A stretch of DNA of 64,000 bases, from contig JAUSZU010000001.1 in the NCBI GenBank assembly GCA_030817875.1, positions 3,162,001-3,226,000 of the forward strand, written 5' to 3'. This DNA is from Flavobacterium sp. W4I14 (GTDB lineage: Bacteria; Bacteroidota; Bacteroidia; Sphingobacteriales; Sphingobacteriaceae). Both the position numbers and the translations under genes were made by a program. Numbering within the stretch: the first letter of the stretch is position 1; every line of letters begins with the position of its first letter. Of this stretch, positions 45,541 to 54,088 are shown one piece after another. A model generated the notes under the pieces. The model was not told the DNA's origin and ran no database searches. It was given only the letters and a program-made list of their open reading frames with translations.

Positions 45541-46037
45541 CTTTTTTCGAGTTTATTTAATATTTGCCAACTTTTAAGCTTAGTAATTACTGCCTCACTA
45601 AGCTCATCAAATGTTTTATACTGATCAATTCCTTTTCTTCGGCATACGATGTCAATATTCCCTTTCCTCCAAAACCCATCTTCACAACAAACCATTAATT
45701 TGCCAGAGTCAGCGAACAAACCAAACTCCATTATCGAAATTGGCGATTTAGAATCCGCTTCAAGGAACAACAAAATAACATCTGCATTTTCCATTGCATC
45801 TAATTCCCAATTCACCTGCTCGCTAAACTGTTTATTTTCGACGCGCTGTGTCCATGTGTGATCCCAGGATTTTCTTCTTGGATTGAAAACGACTACATCA
45901 TTCAAAGTTTCTTCTTTATTGGCCTGATCAATAAATTTTTGTTGCCAATCTATCGAATTGCCCATATCAATGGTTCCGGCCAGAAATACCGAAACGTCAG
46001 AAGAAGAAATAGCTTTTGGTGGAAGTACTGTTTTCAT
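45537..46037 (-). CDS. Nucleoside 2-deoxyribosyltransferase-like protein
   Basis: This 166-residue protein resembles the Nuc_deoxyri_tr2 family: VSVFLAGTIDMGNSIDWQQK (phosphate/base-binding start), VVFNPRRKSWDHTW, a VNWELDAMENADVILLFLE segment and SPISIMEFGLFADSGK, whose Glu is at the catalytic position. Family members break or exchange N-glycosidic bonds of nucleosides, so a role on a nicotinamide or ADP-ribose derivative fits this operon. It lies between the Prs-like and glycohydrolase-NADAR genes with tight spacing. The actual substrate is unknown. Confidence 0.82.
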   Translation of the reverse strand: MKTVLPPKAISSSDVSVFLAGTIDMGNSIDWQQKFIDQANKEETLNDVVVFNPRRKSWDHTWTQRVENKQFSEQVNWELDAMENADVILLFLEADSKSPISIMEFGLFADSGKLMVCCEDGFWRKGNIDIVCRRKGIDQYKTFDELSEAVITKLKSWQILNKLEKR

Positions 46038-46044
46038 TATAATT

Positions 46045-46878
46045 TTATAAAATATCTACTAATTTTATCTGCGTTACCCCTTCATGATCAACTTCTTTGA
46101 TTGAATCGGTAGTAAAGATCTGTTCGAAATATTTGCCCAACTCGTCAAAACCTTTGCTAAATATGCCATGACTAATCGCTAAATAAAGTTTTCCGGCATT
46201 TTTAGCCTTTAGCGCTTCTGCCAAGCCAATAAATGTACCACCACCATCACAGATATCATCTACAATTAAACAATCGGCACCAGTTAAATCTTCTGCATAT
46301 ACTCTAAATCCTGAAAGTTTTCCTGTTTTTACATCCCGGCTTTTTGAACACTCTACCACTTCTGCACCACCTAAAAATTCAGATACTTTATAAATTTTCT
46401 TTAAAGCACCACCATCAGGAGAAATGAGTTTTACTTCAGTTCCAATGTTCGCAATTACCTGTTTTATAAATTCGCGATTGGAAACTGTCACACAGTTGTT
46501 GAGCAAGGCTGGTGTTACTTCGCTATGCGGATCAAAAACGGTAACACTTGCCAAAGCCATGGCATTAATAATATCGGCATAAACTTTCACTGATAAAGGC
46601 TCACCAGGAATCATTACCCGATCTTGCCTTGCAGCTGGAAAGTATGGTATAAAAAGTTCGATTTCTTTTACACCCATTCTTCTCAAGGCATCAACCGTAA
46701 TACAGATCATGCCTAAATCATTGAAGGAATTTACTCTTTGGGTAATGGTAACCGGAGCAGCAACATCAAAATTGTTCGAAATTTTAATGTGTGGTTCGCC
46801 ACCCGCAAATAAGAAAGATTTGTATTCGATTAAGTTATTTTCGCCTAGCGGAGTAAAACTTGGATTAAGATTTAACAT
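46045..46878 (-). CDS. Ribose-phosphate pyrophosphokinase-like protein (Prs family)
   Basis: This 277-residue protein has the Prs fold but is shorter than the usual 310-320 residues. Visible motifs are the ATP-binding YFPAARQDRVMIPGEP (Arg84-Gln85-Asp86-Arg87), DPHSEV (His118), SPDGGALKK, and the PRPP loop CLIVDDICDGGGTF (Asp207, Asp208). Canonical Prs makes PRPP from ribose 5-phosphate and ATP. Here it would supply the Nampt encoded in the same operon. A short, diverged Prs linked to a Nampt is also the signature of phage ADP-ribose pyrophosphate synthetase (Adps). It is the first gene after the NrtR-controlled promoter. Confidence 0.88.
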   Translation of the reverse strand: MLNLNPSFTPLGENNLIEYKSFLFAGGEPHIKISNNFDVAAPVTITQRVNSFNDLGMICITVDALRRMGVKEIELFIPYFPAARQDRVMIPGEPLSVKVYADIINAMALASVTVFDPHSEVTPALLNNCVTVSNREFIKQVIANIGTEVKLISPDGGALKKIYKVSEFLGGAEVVECSKSRDVKTGKLSGFRVYAEDLTGADCLIVDDICDGGGTFIGLAEALKAKNAGKLYLAISHGIFSKGFDELGKYFEQIFTTDSIKEVDHEGVTQIKLVDIL

Positions 46879-46881
46879 ATA

Positions 46882-46902
46882 TTTGCGTATTATTTACACA
46901 AA
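46882..46902. promoter_or_regulatory. NrtR operator 1 (at the prs-like promoter)
   Basis: A 21-base inverted repeat with half-sites TTTGCGTA and TACACAAA. It overlaps the -7 element of the prs-like promoter (46899-46906). The reverse complement of this site matches operator 2 in most positions, and the half-site TTTGTG/CACAAA is shared with operator 3 upstream of nrtR. Confidence 0.75.
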
Positions 46903-46928
46903 TATAAAAATCATTTTTAAAATGCAAA
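46899..46928 (-). promoter_or_regulatory. Promoter of the NAD/ADP-ribose operon
   Basis: On the minus strand: -33 TTTG (46925-46928), 18-base spacer, -7 TATATTTG (46899-46906). This is the same spacing as the his promoter in this window. NrtR operators 1 and 2 lie on its two sides, a layout that favours repression. Confidence 0.75.
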
Positions 46929-46934
46929 GAATAA

Positions 46935-46955
46935 TTTGTGTTTATTTTACGCAAA
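46935..46955. promoter_or_regulatory. NrtR operator 2 (upstream of the -33 element)
   Basis: A 21-base near-palindrome with half-sites TTTGTGTT and TACGCAAA. It overlaps the last codons of nrtR. It is an inverted near-copy of operator 1, 33 bases away. Confidence 0.7.
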
Positions 46956-47639
46956 CCTAATATCGAATTGGAAATTTTCCTTCAAAAGCTGGTTATATTT
47001 TGTCTTATCGAAGGTAAAAAGTTTGCCTGGCCTACCACTAGCACCAATTTTAACCACTTTATCGGTTTCTGTAACAATTCCAAAACTTAGAATTTTTTTT
47101 CTGAAATTTCGTCGGTCTATATCTCTTTCTAAAATGGAGCAGTACAGATTTTCCAGATCGGAAAAGAGGAATTCCTGATCCAACAGATCAAAACCGATCG
47201 GTTGGTAAGTGAGTTTGCTTTTTAAACGCTGATGTGCGAGATTAACCATTTCATTGTGATCATACCCCAATTGTGGAATTCCGGTTACAGGAAACCATTT
47301 CGCATCTTTGGCATCGGTATCGGCTTTTAATACAAAATTTTTAGGATTAACCAGGGCAAAATAAGCTACAGAAATTACCCTGAAGCGTTCGTCGCGATTG
47401 ACATCATCACCAAAAGTACCCAGCTGCTCAAGATAATTTACACTTATACCAGCTTCTTCTTTAAGTTCGCGCTCAACTGCCATAAGCAAAGGCTCATCGT
47501 TTAAAATAAATCCACCTGGTAAAACCCATCTATCGGCCAGTTTACCAAATCGCTGCTGAACAGCCAACACATAAAGCGTTCCTTTTTCGTATCCAAAAAC
47601 AATGGCATCAACAGCAATTTTAATATTTTGATCGATCAT
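46947..47639 (-). CDS. nrtR: NrtR-type Nudix-winged-helix repressor
   Basis: This 230-residue regulator has an N-terminal Nudix domain (1 to about 140) and a C-terminal winged helix (about 150-230; LYCSILERDIDRRNFRKKIL). The Nudix box is complete at residues 43-65 (GFILNDEP, then RELKEEAGI). NrtR proteins sense ADP-ribose or NAD-related ligands and repress NAD-synthesis operons. With an intact Nudix box this one might also hydrolyse its ligand. It is encoded at the head of the operon, with one operator upstream of its own gene and two at the next promoter, so it should control both. Confidence 0.9.
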   Translation of the reverse strand: MIDQNIKIAVDAIVFGYEKGTLYVLAVQQRFGKLADRWVLPGGFILNDEPLLMAVERELKEEAGISVNYLEQLGTFGDDVNRDERFRVISVAYFALVNPKNFVLKADTDAKDAKWFPVTGIPQLGYDHNEMVNLAHQRLKSKLTYQPIGFDLLDQEFLFSDLENLYCSILERDIDRRNFRKKILSFGIVTETDKVVKIGASGRPGKLFTFDKTKYNQLLKENFQFDIRFA

Positions 47640-47646
47640 CCTTTAA

Positions 47647-47667
47647 TTTGTGTTAAAACAACACAAA
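47647..47667. promoter_or_regulatory. NrtR operator 3 (autoregulatory, upstream of nrtR)
   Basis: A 21-base palindrome with half-sites TTTGTGTT and AACACAAA. It lies 8 bases before the nrtR start and overlaps a minus-strand -7 element (TAACTTTG, plus-strand 47664-47671). Length and half-sites match operators 1 and 2. Confidence 0.75.
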
Positions 47668-47710
47668 GTTAATCGTTTTAACCAAGAAGATCTAAAGTGC
47701 TGATTAAATT

Positions 47711-49273
47711 CTACCTGAACTTCTTCATCGCAGCCCAAAGTTTTTCGTCCATACCATAAACATCAGGTCTGTATTCAATCTTATCATTTTGCGACCAGGC
47801 AGTAATGTAGGTAATAATTAATGGAACATTTTTCTTTGGGGCAAACCAAGCTGGTTTTAATTGAAATGCTTTGGTTGTATCGGCCTTTTGTGCCATGCGT
47901 TTTTTATACCATTTTACATGTGTACTATCTATCGGTGGCAAATCTACTTCTGCCCTAAGCTTATCATAAGTGTAAGAATCTTTAACCAAGAGTTCGGCAA
48001 ATTCTAATGGCTTTTCGATGCGTACACAGCCATGACTAATCGCTCGATTGGTGAGGTTAAACCCGTTCTTGTTGTTGGTATCGTGCAGGTAAATACTCGA
48101 GCTATTATCAAAGATGAATTTAAACTTTCCTAAAGCGTTTCCACCTCCAGATCCTTGTTTAAATTTAAAGGGTAATTTATCACGCGAATACCTATTCCAA
48201 TTGATGGTATCAGGCTCACCAATCAGTTTGTCTTTATAGTAAACTTTGATGTTGCTGTTCGATAAATAATATGGGTCTTTTCTGGCCATCCAATAGATCT
48301 CACTTTGCGCAATACTGACCGGAATATTCCAGATCGGATTGGCCTGAATGGAATTGATTTTACTGAACAATAAAGGTGTCTCATGGTTCTTCGGTTTATC
48401 ATCCAAATTACCCGATTTTGCAAAGGCTTTTAACTTCTCTTCGTAACCATTCTCACGCCTCCCGCCAACACAAACTTTCATTGTAATTACCGTATCTTGT
48501 TTATCCAGCCAGGTTAACCTAAAATCAGGAATATTTACCTGTACGTAATTATCACCAGTCTCTGGCATTTTCCAACGGAAGCGCTCCATATTTAATAATA
48601 AAATCCGTTTCTCATCGTAAGCATCTGTATTCAAATATGCAGCTTGCAAAGCTTTATATTGAGCTGATTTGGGCTGAACATATATGAGTGTGTCTAACAG
48701 GCTCACACCATTCAAAAGATTGGTCATCCCAGCGCTGTCCGGACGTTTAACTTTAATATAGTAACGCGAAAATATATTTCGGGGATTTACCACCCCAAAT
48801 TTTAAATAGTTCGTATAATTTAAATAGGCATTGGCCGATAGTAATTCTAGTTTCGCTATAACCGGATAACTTTCTTCTACCTTTTTAAACTTGTTTGCTG
48901 TTAACACATCTAATAAGCTTTTAATCTCGTCTCCTTTAAAAATCTTCGGATTGAAGCCATGAGCCTTACTTTCGTTTAAATAGCTTACCAGCGAATCTAA
49001 GCTCCCATTAATGTAAAATCTGGTAACGAGTACAGGCTGACGATGATTATTGGCATAATAGCCCTTAATTGTTTTCGGATTTACAAATTTGTCTGAAAGA
49101 CTATCCAAAGTCTTCACAAAAATGCTATCATAAGCTACAGTATCGAAATCTTTATAAATTTTATTCTTAAAATGTTCAGATAACACCTTACCTATCTCTG
49201 GAGGGCTCTTAAACCATCCACAGGCAGAAATGAACAAAATAAAGGGCAGAATTAGAAAGCGAAACTTTTTCAA
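47711..49273 (-). CDS. L,D-transpeptidase (YcbB/LdtD-like) lipoprotein
   Basis: This 520-residue envelope protein has a lipoprotein signal (LFISAC), an N-terminal scaffold domain (about 60-230) and a C-terminal YkuD catalytic domain. The active-site motif is AISHGCVRIEKP with catalytic Cys416. The strand region before it (VGGRRENGYEEK; TPLLFSKINSIQANPIWNIP) is typical of the LdtD-type insertion of the substrate-binding domain. It should make 3-3 cross-links in peptidoglycan or attach lipoproteins. It is transcribed away from the his operon and is probably a single-gene unit. Confidence 0.93.
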   Translation of the reverse strand: MKKFRFLILPFILFISACGWFKSPPEIGKVLSEHFKNKIYKDFDTVAYDSIFVKTLDSLSDKFVNPKTIKGYYANNHRQPVLVTRFYINGSLDSLVSYLNESKAHGFNPKIFKGDEIKSLLDVLTANKFKKVEESYPVIAKLELLSANAYLNYTNYLKFGVVNPRNIFSRYYIKVKRPDSAGMTNLLNGVSLLDTLIYVQPKSAQYKALQAAYLNTDAYDEKRILLLNMERFRWKMPETGDNYVQVNIPDFRLTWLDKQDTVITMKVCVGGRRENGYEEKLKAFAKSGNLDDKPKNHETPLLFSKINSIQANPIWNIPVSIAQSEIYWMARKDPYYLSNSNIKVYYKDKLIGEPDTINWNRYSRDKLPFKFKQGSGGGNALGKFKFIFDNSSSIYLHDTNNKNGFNLTNRAISHGCVRIEKPLEFAELLVKDSYTYDKLRAEVDLPPIDSTHVKWYKKRMAQKADTTKAFQLKPAWFAPKKNVPLIITYITAWSQNDKIEYRPDVYGMDEKLWAAMKKFR

Positions 49274-49349
49274 AAGAGTAAAATTTTAATACAAAATAAG
49301 GGTTATTGGCAATAAAAACAGCATAATGACAAATTAAGTGCCATTATTT

Positions 49350-49379
49350 TTTGTTTTACCATTTCAAACGCTATATTTG
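49350..49379 (+). promoter_or_regulatory. Promoter of the histidine operon
   Basis: -33 TTTG (49350-49353), 18-base spacer, -7 TATATTTG (49372-49379), an exact Bacteroidota consensus. The transcript would start near 49386, about 40 bases before the leader peptide. Confidence 0.75.
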
Positions 49380-49423
49380 CCAGCGCTTATCAGCTAACGT
49401 ATTGATACTGGCAGAAATAATTT

Positions 49424-49471
49424 ATGAATTTAACTTTGAACCATCACTTACATTTACACCATCGCCGATAG
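49424..49471 (+). CDS. Histidine operon leader peptide (attenuation)
   Basis: A 15-codon frame, ATG at 49424 and TAG at 49469-49471, encodes MNLTLNHHLHLHHRR. Five of 15 residues are histidine and the peptide ends with two Arg. It lies 76 bases before hisG, downstream of a consensus promoter. The stop codon sits inside a hairpin (ATCGCC/GGCGAT, 49461-49476) followed by a T-rich stretch. Such His-codon runs before his genes regulate transcription by ribosome stalling when His-tRNA is scarce. It is too short to be found by length-based gene calling. Confidence 0.85.
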   Translation: MNLTLNHHLHLHHRR

Positions 49472-49476
49472 GCGAT
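49461..49476 (+). terminator. Possible attenuator hairpin of the his leader
   Basis: ATCGCC, a GATA loop, GGCGAT: a six-base stem overlapping the leader-peptide stop codon, followed by a T-rich segment (TTTGTTTTG) about 12 bases downstream. Ribosome position on the leader would decide whether it forms. The stem is short, so the assignment is tentative. Confidence 0.45.
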
Positions 49477-49547
49477 ATGATATGTTTGTTTTGTACTTCA
49501 AAACTTTTTCCGTAAAATAATTTCTTGTTCACTCTATATTCAATACT

Positions 49548-50399
49548 TTGAAAACACTTAAAATCGCTATCCAGAAATCGGGTAGGCTAAACGAAAAATC
49601 TGTAGAAATACTTAAAAACTGTGGTTTATCTTTCGAAAACTACAAAAGCTCACTCATCTCAACCGTTACCAATTTCCCTTTAGAAATTCTTTTCCTCCGG
49701 GATGATGATATTCCTGAATATGTACAGGATGGCATTGCCGATTTGGGTATAGTTGGAGAAAATGTAATTGTAGAAACCAAAGCTGAGGTAGATTATCTAC
49801 AAAAATTAGGCTTCGGGAAATGCACCTTAAAAATTGCTGTTCAGGCCACCAGTAATATCCAAAAACTGGAAGAGTTAAATGGCAAAGCAATTGCTACTTC
49901 TTATCCGGTAATCCTTGAAAAATTTTTACAGGAAAAAGGTATAAAATCTGATATCAGAACCATTTCTGGATCGGTAGAAATTGGTCCGGGCTTAGGCTTG
50001 AGTGATGCTATTTTTGATATCGTATCAACGGGTGGAACATTAAAGAGCAATGGACTAAAACCATTCGCTGATGTAATGCAATCGGAAGCTGTTTTAATCG
50101 GAAATAAATCAATAGCTGATAATCCAGAAGTTGCAGAATTGCTTCAACGTATCCGCTCTGTACTCAGTGCAAAGTCTAACAAATACGTGGTATTAAATGT
50201 ATCAAAAGATAACCTTCAAAAAGTAGTCGATTTACTTCCGGGTGTTAAAAGCCCAACGGTAGTTCCGCTCTTCGAACCGAACTGGGTAGCCGTTCACTCT
50301 GTAATTGCCGAGGAAGATTTCTGGGATAAAATAAACAGTTTAAAAGCAGCAGGTGCTGAAGGCATTTTGGTAATGCCAATCGAAAAAATAATCAGATAA
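49548..50399 (+). CDS. hisG: ATP phosphoribosyltransferase (long form)
   Basis: This is the first enzyme of histidine synthesis, joining ATP and PRPP. At 283 residues it is the long, self-sufficient form with a C-terminal regulatory ACT-like domain (about 205-283), the site of histidine feedback. The N-terminal catalytic part shows KIAIQKSGRLNEKSVEIL, FLRDDDIPEYVQDGIADLGI and the PRPP loop region IVSTGGTLKSNGL. The start codon is TTG. It heads the complete operon hisG-D-C-B-H-A-F-IE. Confidence 0.95.
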   Translation: MKTLKIAIQKSGRLNEKSVEILKNCGLSFENYKSSLISTVTNFPLEILFLRDDDIPEYVQDGIADLGIVGENVIVETKAEVDYLQKLGFGKCTLKIAVQATSNIQKLEELNGKAIATSYPVILEKFLQEKGIKSDIRTISGSVEIGPGLGLSDAIFDIVSTGGTLKSNGLKPFADVMQSEAVLIGNKSIADNPEVAELLQRIRSVLSAKSNKYVVLNVSKDNLQKVVDLLPGVKSPTVVPLFEPNWVAVHSVIAEEDFWDKINSLKAAGAEGILVMPIEKIIR

Positions 50400-50448
50400 A
50401 ATCGTTTAAATACATATTAACTATTAGTTAATTTAAAATCATAAAACA

Positions 50449-51771
50449 TTGAAAATCTACAATTATTCAGATTTATCTAAATCAAAAATTGAAGAACTTT
50501 GTTCAAGACAAATTGAAGACGATAAACTGGTTGAAGAACGGGTAACCGACATCATCGGCGCCGTAAAAAAAGATGGCGACCAGGCACTTTTTAACTTTGC
50601 AAAAGCATTTGACAAAGTTGATTTAGAGAAGCTGTTTTTGGATACTGAAGAATTAAAAGCGATTGCGTCTACCATTCCCTCCGAAGCAAAAAAAGCGATT
50701 GATACGGCTTACCAAAACATCAAAACTTTTCACCAGTCGCAGTTAAAAACTGAAGATAAAATCGAAACGATGCCAGGCGTTGTGTGCTGGCGCGAATCGA
50801 GGGCAATTGAAAAAGTGGGACTTTATATCCCAGGAGGAACAGCCGTTTTACCAAGTACTTTTTTAATGCTTGCTACTCCTGCAATCATCGCAGGCTGTAA
50901 AGAAATTGTGGTGTGTTCTCCCCCACAAAGTGATGGCAAAACCAATTGTTATCTGGCCTACTGTGCGGTGCTATTGGGTATCGAAAAAGTATTCTTGATT
51001 GGGGGCGCACAAGCTGTTGCAGCAATGGCTTTCGGAACAGAAAGTGTACCGCAGGTATATAAGATCTTTGGCCCAGGCAACCGTTATGTAACTACGGCAA
51101 AAACAATGGTTCAAAACAAAGTCGCCATTGATATGCCTGCAGGACCATCAGAGGTATTGGTTATTGCAGATGAGACTGCCAATCCGTCATTTATTGCTGC
51201 AGACTTACTTGCGCAGGCAGAACATGGAACTGATAGTCAGGCTATTTTAGTAGCTACTTCAAATCAGATTATTGCTGATACGTTAAAAGAAATTGAAAAT
51301 CAGCTCGCTATCCTCCCACGAAAGGAGATAGCAGCTAAAGCAATAGCCAATTCTTATGCAGTTTTTGCTAATAACCTCGATGAGGCAATGCTATTTTCAA
51401 ATGAATATGCACCAGAGCACTTAATATTGGCTACTGAACATTTCCAAAGCCTTATTCCATCGATTATCAATGCTGGATCAGTGTTCTTAGGGAACTTTAC
51501 ACCAGAAAGTGTTGGCGATTATGCCTCTGGAACCAACCATACTTTACCAACCAGTGGCTTCGCAAAAGCTTATTCGGGCGTATCAACTGATGCTTTTTTG
51601 AAAAAGATCACTTTTCAGCATTTATCCCACGAAGGATTGAACAACATTGGCAATACGGTTGAAATTCTTGCAGAAGCCGAGGGATTAGATGCGCATAAGA
51701 ATGCAGTAAGTATTAGATTGAATTTTGAGTCCGAAGTCGGAAGTCCAAAGTCCGAAGATAACAGAGCATAA
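50449..51771 (+). CDS. hisD: Histidinol dehydrogenase
   Basis: This is the last two steps of histidine synthesis, oxidising histidinol to histidine with NAD. The 440-residue protein shows VGLYIPGGTAVLPSTFLML, GGAQAVAAMAFGT, IFGPGNRYV, the active-site and zinc region PAGPSEVLVIADE, QAEHGTDSQ and NAGSVFLGNFTPESVGDYAS. The start codon is TTG. The last dozen residues (from about SEVGSPKSED) are encoded by GTCCGAAG-type repeat DNA, so the native protein probably ended near RLNFE. Confidence 0.95.
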   Translation: MKIYNYSDLSKSKIEELCSRQIEDDKLVEERVTDIIGAVKKDGDQALFNFAKAFDKVDLEKLFLDTEELKAIASTIPSEAKKAIDTAYQNIKTFHQSQLKTEDKIETMPGVVCWRESRAIEKVGLYIPGGTAVLPSTFLMLATPAIIAGCKEIVVCSPPQSDGKTNCYLAYCAVLLGIEKVFLIGGAQAVAAMAFGTESVPQVYKIFGPGNRYVTTAKTMVQNKVAIDMPAGPSEVLVIADETANPSFIAADLLAQAEHGTDSQAILVATSNQIIADTLKEIENQLAILPRKEIAAKAIANSYAVFANNLDEAMLFSNEYAPEHLILATEHFQSLIPSIINAGSVFLGNFTPESVGDYASGTNHTLPTSGFAKAYSGVSTDAFLKKITFQHLSHEGLNNIGNTVEILAEAEGLDAHKNAVSIRLNFESEVGSPKSEDNRA

Positions 51772-51851
51772 AATAAAACTAAAGGAAAAAACAATCGGTG
51801 TAATCACTTAATCAGTGTAATCAAACCGAAGGAAACCAACAAACCATTAAA

Positions 51852-52892
51852 ATGGACATTAACGATTTAGTGAGAGAAAATATAAAAAACCTTCGCCCCT
51901 ACTCTACCGCTAGGGATGAATTTAAAGGTCAGGCATCAGTTTTTTTAGATGCAAATGAAAACAGTTATGGTTCGCCACTTCCGGCAAATTACAACCGTTA
52001 TCCTGATCCATTGCAGCTTGATCTGAAAGATGCAATCAGCAAAATAAAAGGTGTGCCGATTGAAAATACTTTTTTAGGGAACGGTAGCGACGAGGCGATA
52101 GATTTATTGTTTCGCGCGTTCTGTAATCCTGGAAAGGATAACGTAATTGTGCTACCACCAACCTATGGAATGTACGAAGTTTCGGCCAACATAAACGATG
52201 TAGAAATACGCAAAGTTAGCCTACTTCCGAACTTCCAATTGGATATGGAAAAGATCGCAGAAACGATCGATAAAAACACAAAATTAATCTTCATTTGTTC
52301 GCCAAATAATCCGACTGGAAATTCGATAAACCGCGAAGATATTGAAACCATTTTAGCCAACTTTAATGGCATCGTTGTAGTTGATGAAGCGTACATTAAT
52401 TACGCCCGTCAGAAGACATTTATTCAAGAGTTAACTGAGTACGGAAACCTGGTCGTTTTGCAAACTTTTTCGAAAGCCTGGGGGCTTGCCGCTTTACGTT
52501 TAGGTATGGCTTTTTCTTCAACAAAAGTGATCGATATTTTGAACAAAATTAAGCCACCTTACAACATCAATCAGGCTACGCAGGATTTAGCTTTTGAAGC
52601 CTTAAAAAACATCGCTCAGGTTAACGATTGGATTAAAGAATCTGTTACAGAAAGAGACCGTTTAAGCAAGGCTTTAACTGCATTAAATATTGTGAAAAAA
52701 GTATATCCTTCTGATGCTAATTTTATCCTTACGGAAGTTACCGATGCTTTGAAAATTTACGATACTTTGGTTGATCAGGGTATCATTGTACGCGACCGTT
52801 CTAAAGTAACTTTGTGCGAAGGATGTTTAAGGATTACGGTAGGCACAAAAGAAGAAAACGACAAACTATTAACTGTTCTAGAAAATTTTTAA
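51852..52892 (+). CDS. hisC: Histidinol-phosphate aminotransferase
   Basis: This PLP enzyme of 346 residues makes histidinol phosphate from imidazole-acetol phosphate and glutamate. Landmarks are [43 protein letters not shown], and the PLP-binding Lys208 in [13 protein letters not shown]. Length is standard. It lies 80 bases after hisD, a gap that contains only short A-rich repeats, and 1 base before hisB. Confidence 0.95.
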   Translation: MDINDLVRENIKNLRPYSTARDEFKGQASVFLDANENSYGSPLPANYNRYPDPLQLDLKDAISKIKGVPIENTFLGNGSDEAIDLLFRAFCNPGKDNVIVLPPTYGMYEVSANINDVEIRKVSLLPNFQLDMEKIAETIDKNTKLIFICSPNNPTGNSINREDIETILANFNGIVVVDEAYINYARQKTFIQELTEYGNLVVLQTFSKAWGLAALRLGMAFSSTKVIDILNKIKPPYNINQATQDLAFEALKNIAQVNDWIKESVTERDRLSKALTALNIVKKVYPSDANFILTEVTDALKIYDTLVDQGIIVRDRSKVTLCEGCLRITVGTKEENDKLLTVLENF

Positions 52893-52893
52893 G

Positions 52894-54027
52894 ATGAAAA
52901 AAGTATTGTTTATAGACCGTGATGGAACATTAAATATTGAGCCTGATGATGAACAGGTAGATAGTTTTGCGAAGCTTAAATTCTATCCGCGCTCATTATA
53001 TTATTTATCGAAAATTGCTACCGAACTAGATTACGAACTGGTGATGGTTACCAATCAGGATGGATTGGGAACGCTTTCAAATCCTGAAGAAAATTTCTGG
53101 CCGATCCACAATTTTATGTTGGAGACTTTTGAAGGCGAAGGCGTTCATTTTAGCGAGATTGTAATTGATAGAACTTTTGCGAAAGACAACGCGCCTACCC
53201 GCAAACCAGGTACTGCTTTATTAACCAAATATTTTAGCGAAGATTACGATCTGAAAAATTCTTTCGTGATCGGAGACCGATTAAATGATGTGGTTTTAGC
53301 CAAAAATCTGGGTGCTAAGGCGATTTTCCTTCGTCAGAATGATGCATTAGGTTCGACTGAAGCACTGGATAAACACGAAACTTTGTTGGATGTTATTATT
53401 CTGGAAACCAAGAAATGGGAAGATATCTACAACTTGCTTAAAGCAGGAAGCAGAAAAATTCACCACGAACGCAAAACCAACGAAACCGACATTACCATTA
53501 ACCTTGACCTAGACGGAACAGGGAAAGCCAAAATCGAAACAGGCTTAAACTTCTTTGATCATATGCTTGATCAGATTGCCAGACATGGGAGTGTAGATTT
53601 AGAGGTAATTGCCAAAGGCGACTTACATATTGATGAGCACCACACCATAGAAGATACTGGCATTGCGCTTGGAGAAGCTTTTGCTAAAGGATTAGGCAAT
53701 AAACTAGGCATTGAAAGGTATGGTTTTTGCTTGCCAATGGACGATTGCCTGGCACAGGTAGCCATTGATTTTGGAGGAAGAAACTGGATTGTTTGGGATG
53801 CTGAATTTAAACGCGAAAAAGTTGGAGACATGCCTACAGAAATGTTTTACCACTTCTTTAAATCATTCAGTGATGCTGCAAAATGCAATTTAAACGTAAA
53901 AGCAGAAGGAGATAACGAACATCATAAAATTGAAGCTATTTTTAAAGCATTTGCAAAAGCAATTAAAATGGCAATCAAACGTGATGCAGAGAAAATGGTA
54001 TTGCCGAGTACTAAGGGGCTATTGTAA
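52894..54027 (+). CDS. hisB: Bifunctional histidinol-phosphatase/imidazoleglycerol-phosphate dehydratase
   Basis: This 377-residue fusion catalyses steps 7 and 9 of the pathway. The N-terminal HAD phosphatase (1 to about 165) has FIDRDGTL with Asp8 and Asp10, and [15 protein letters not shown] as the last HAD motif. The C-terminal dehydratase (about 185-377) begins [14 protein letters not shown] and has the metal motifs [27 protein letters not shown] and a closing [14 protein letters not shown]. The fused arrangement is found in enterobacteria and many Bacteroidota. The stop is followed by a repeat-rich gap before hisH. Confidence 0.95.
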   Translation: MKKVLFIDRDGTLNIEPDDEQVDSFAKLKFYPRSLYYLSKIATELDYELVMVTNQDGLGTLSNPEENFWPIHNFMLETFEGEGVHFSEIVIDRTFAKDNAPTRKPGTALLTKYFSEDYDLKNSFVIGDRLNDVVLAKNLGAKAIFLRQNDALGSTEALDKHETLLDVIILETKKWEDIYNLLKAGSRKIHHERKTNETDITINLDLDGTGKAKIETGLNFFDHMLDQIARHGSVDLEVIAKGDLHIDEHHTIEDTGIALGEAFAKGLGNKLGIERYGFCLPMDDCLAQVAIDFGGRNWIVWDAEFKREKVGDMPTEMFYHFFKSFSDAAKCNLNVKAEGDNEHHKIEAIFKAFAKAIKMAIKRDAEKMVLPSTKGLL

Positions 54028-54088
54028 GAAAGGTGGAAGGCTGAAAGGTTTAAGGCGGAGGGTTTTAATGCCATCCGCTGTTAAATAA

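Noticed and set aside
49472..49547. Riboswitch before hisG
   Set aside because: No known histidine riboswitch class fits. The His-rich leader peptide explains the region better.
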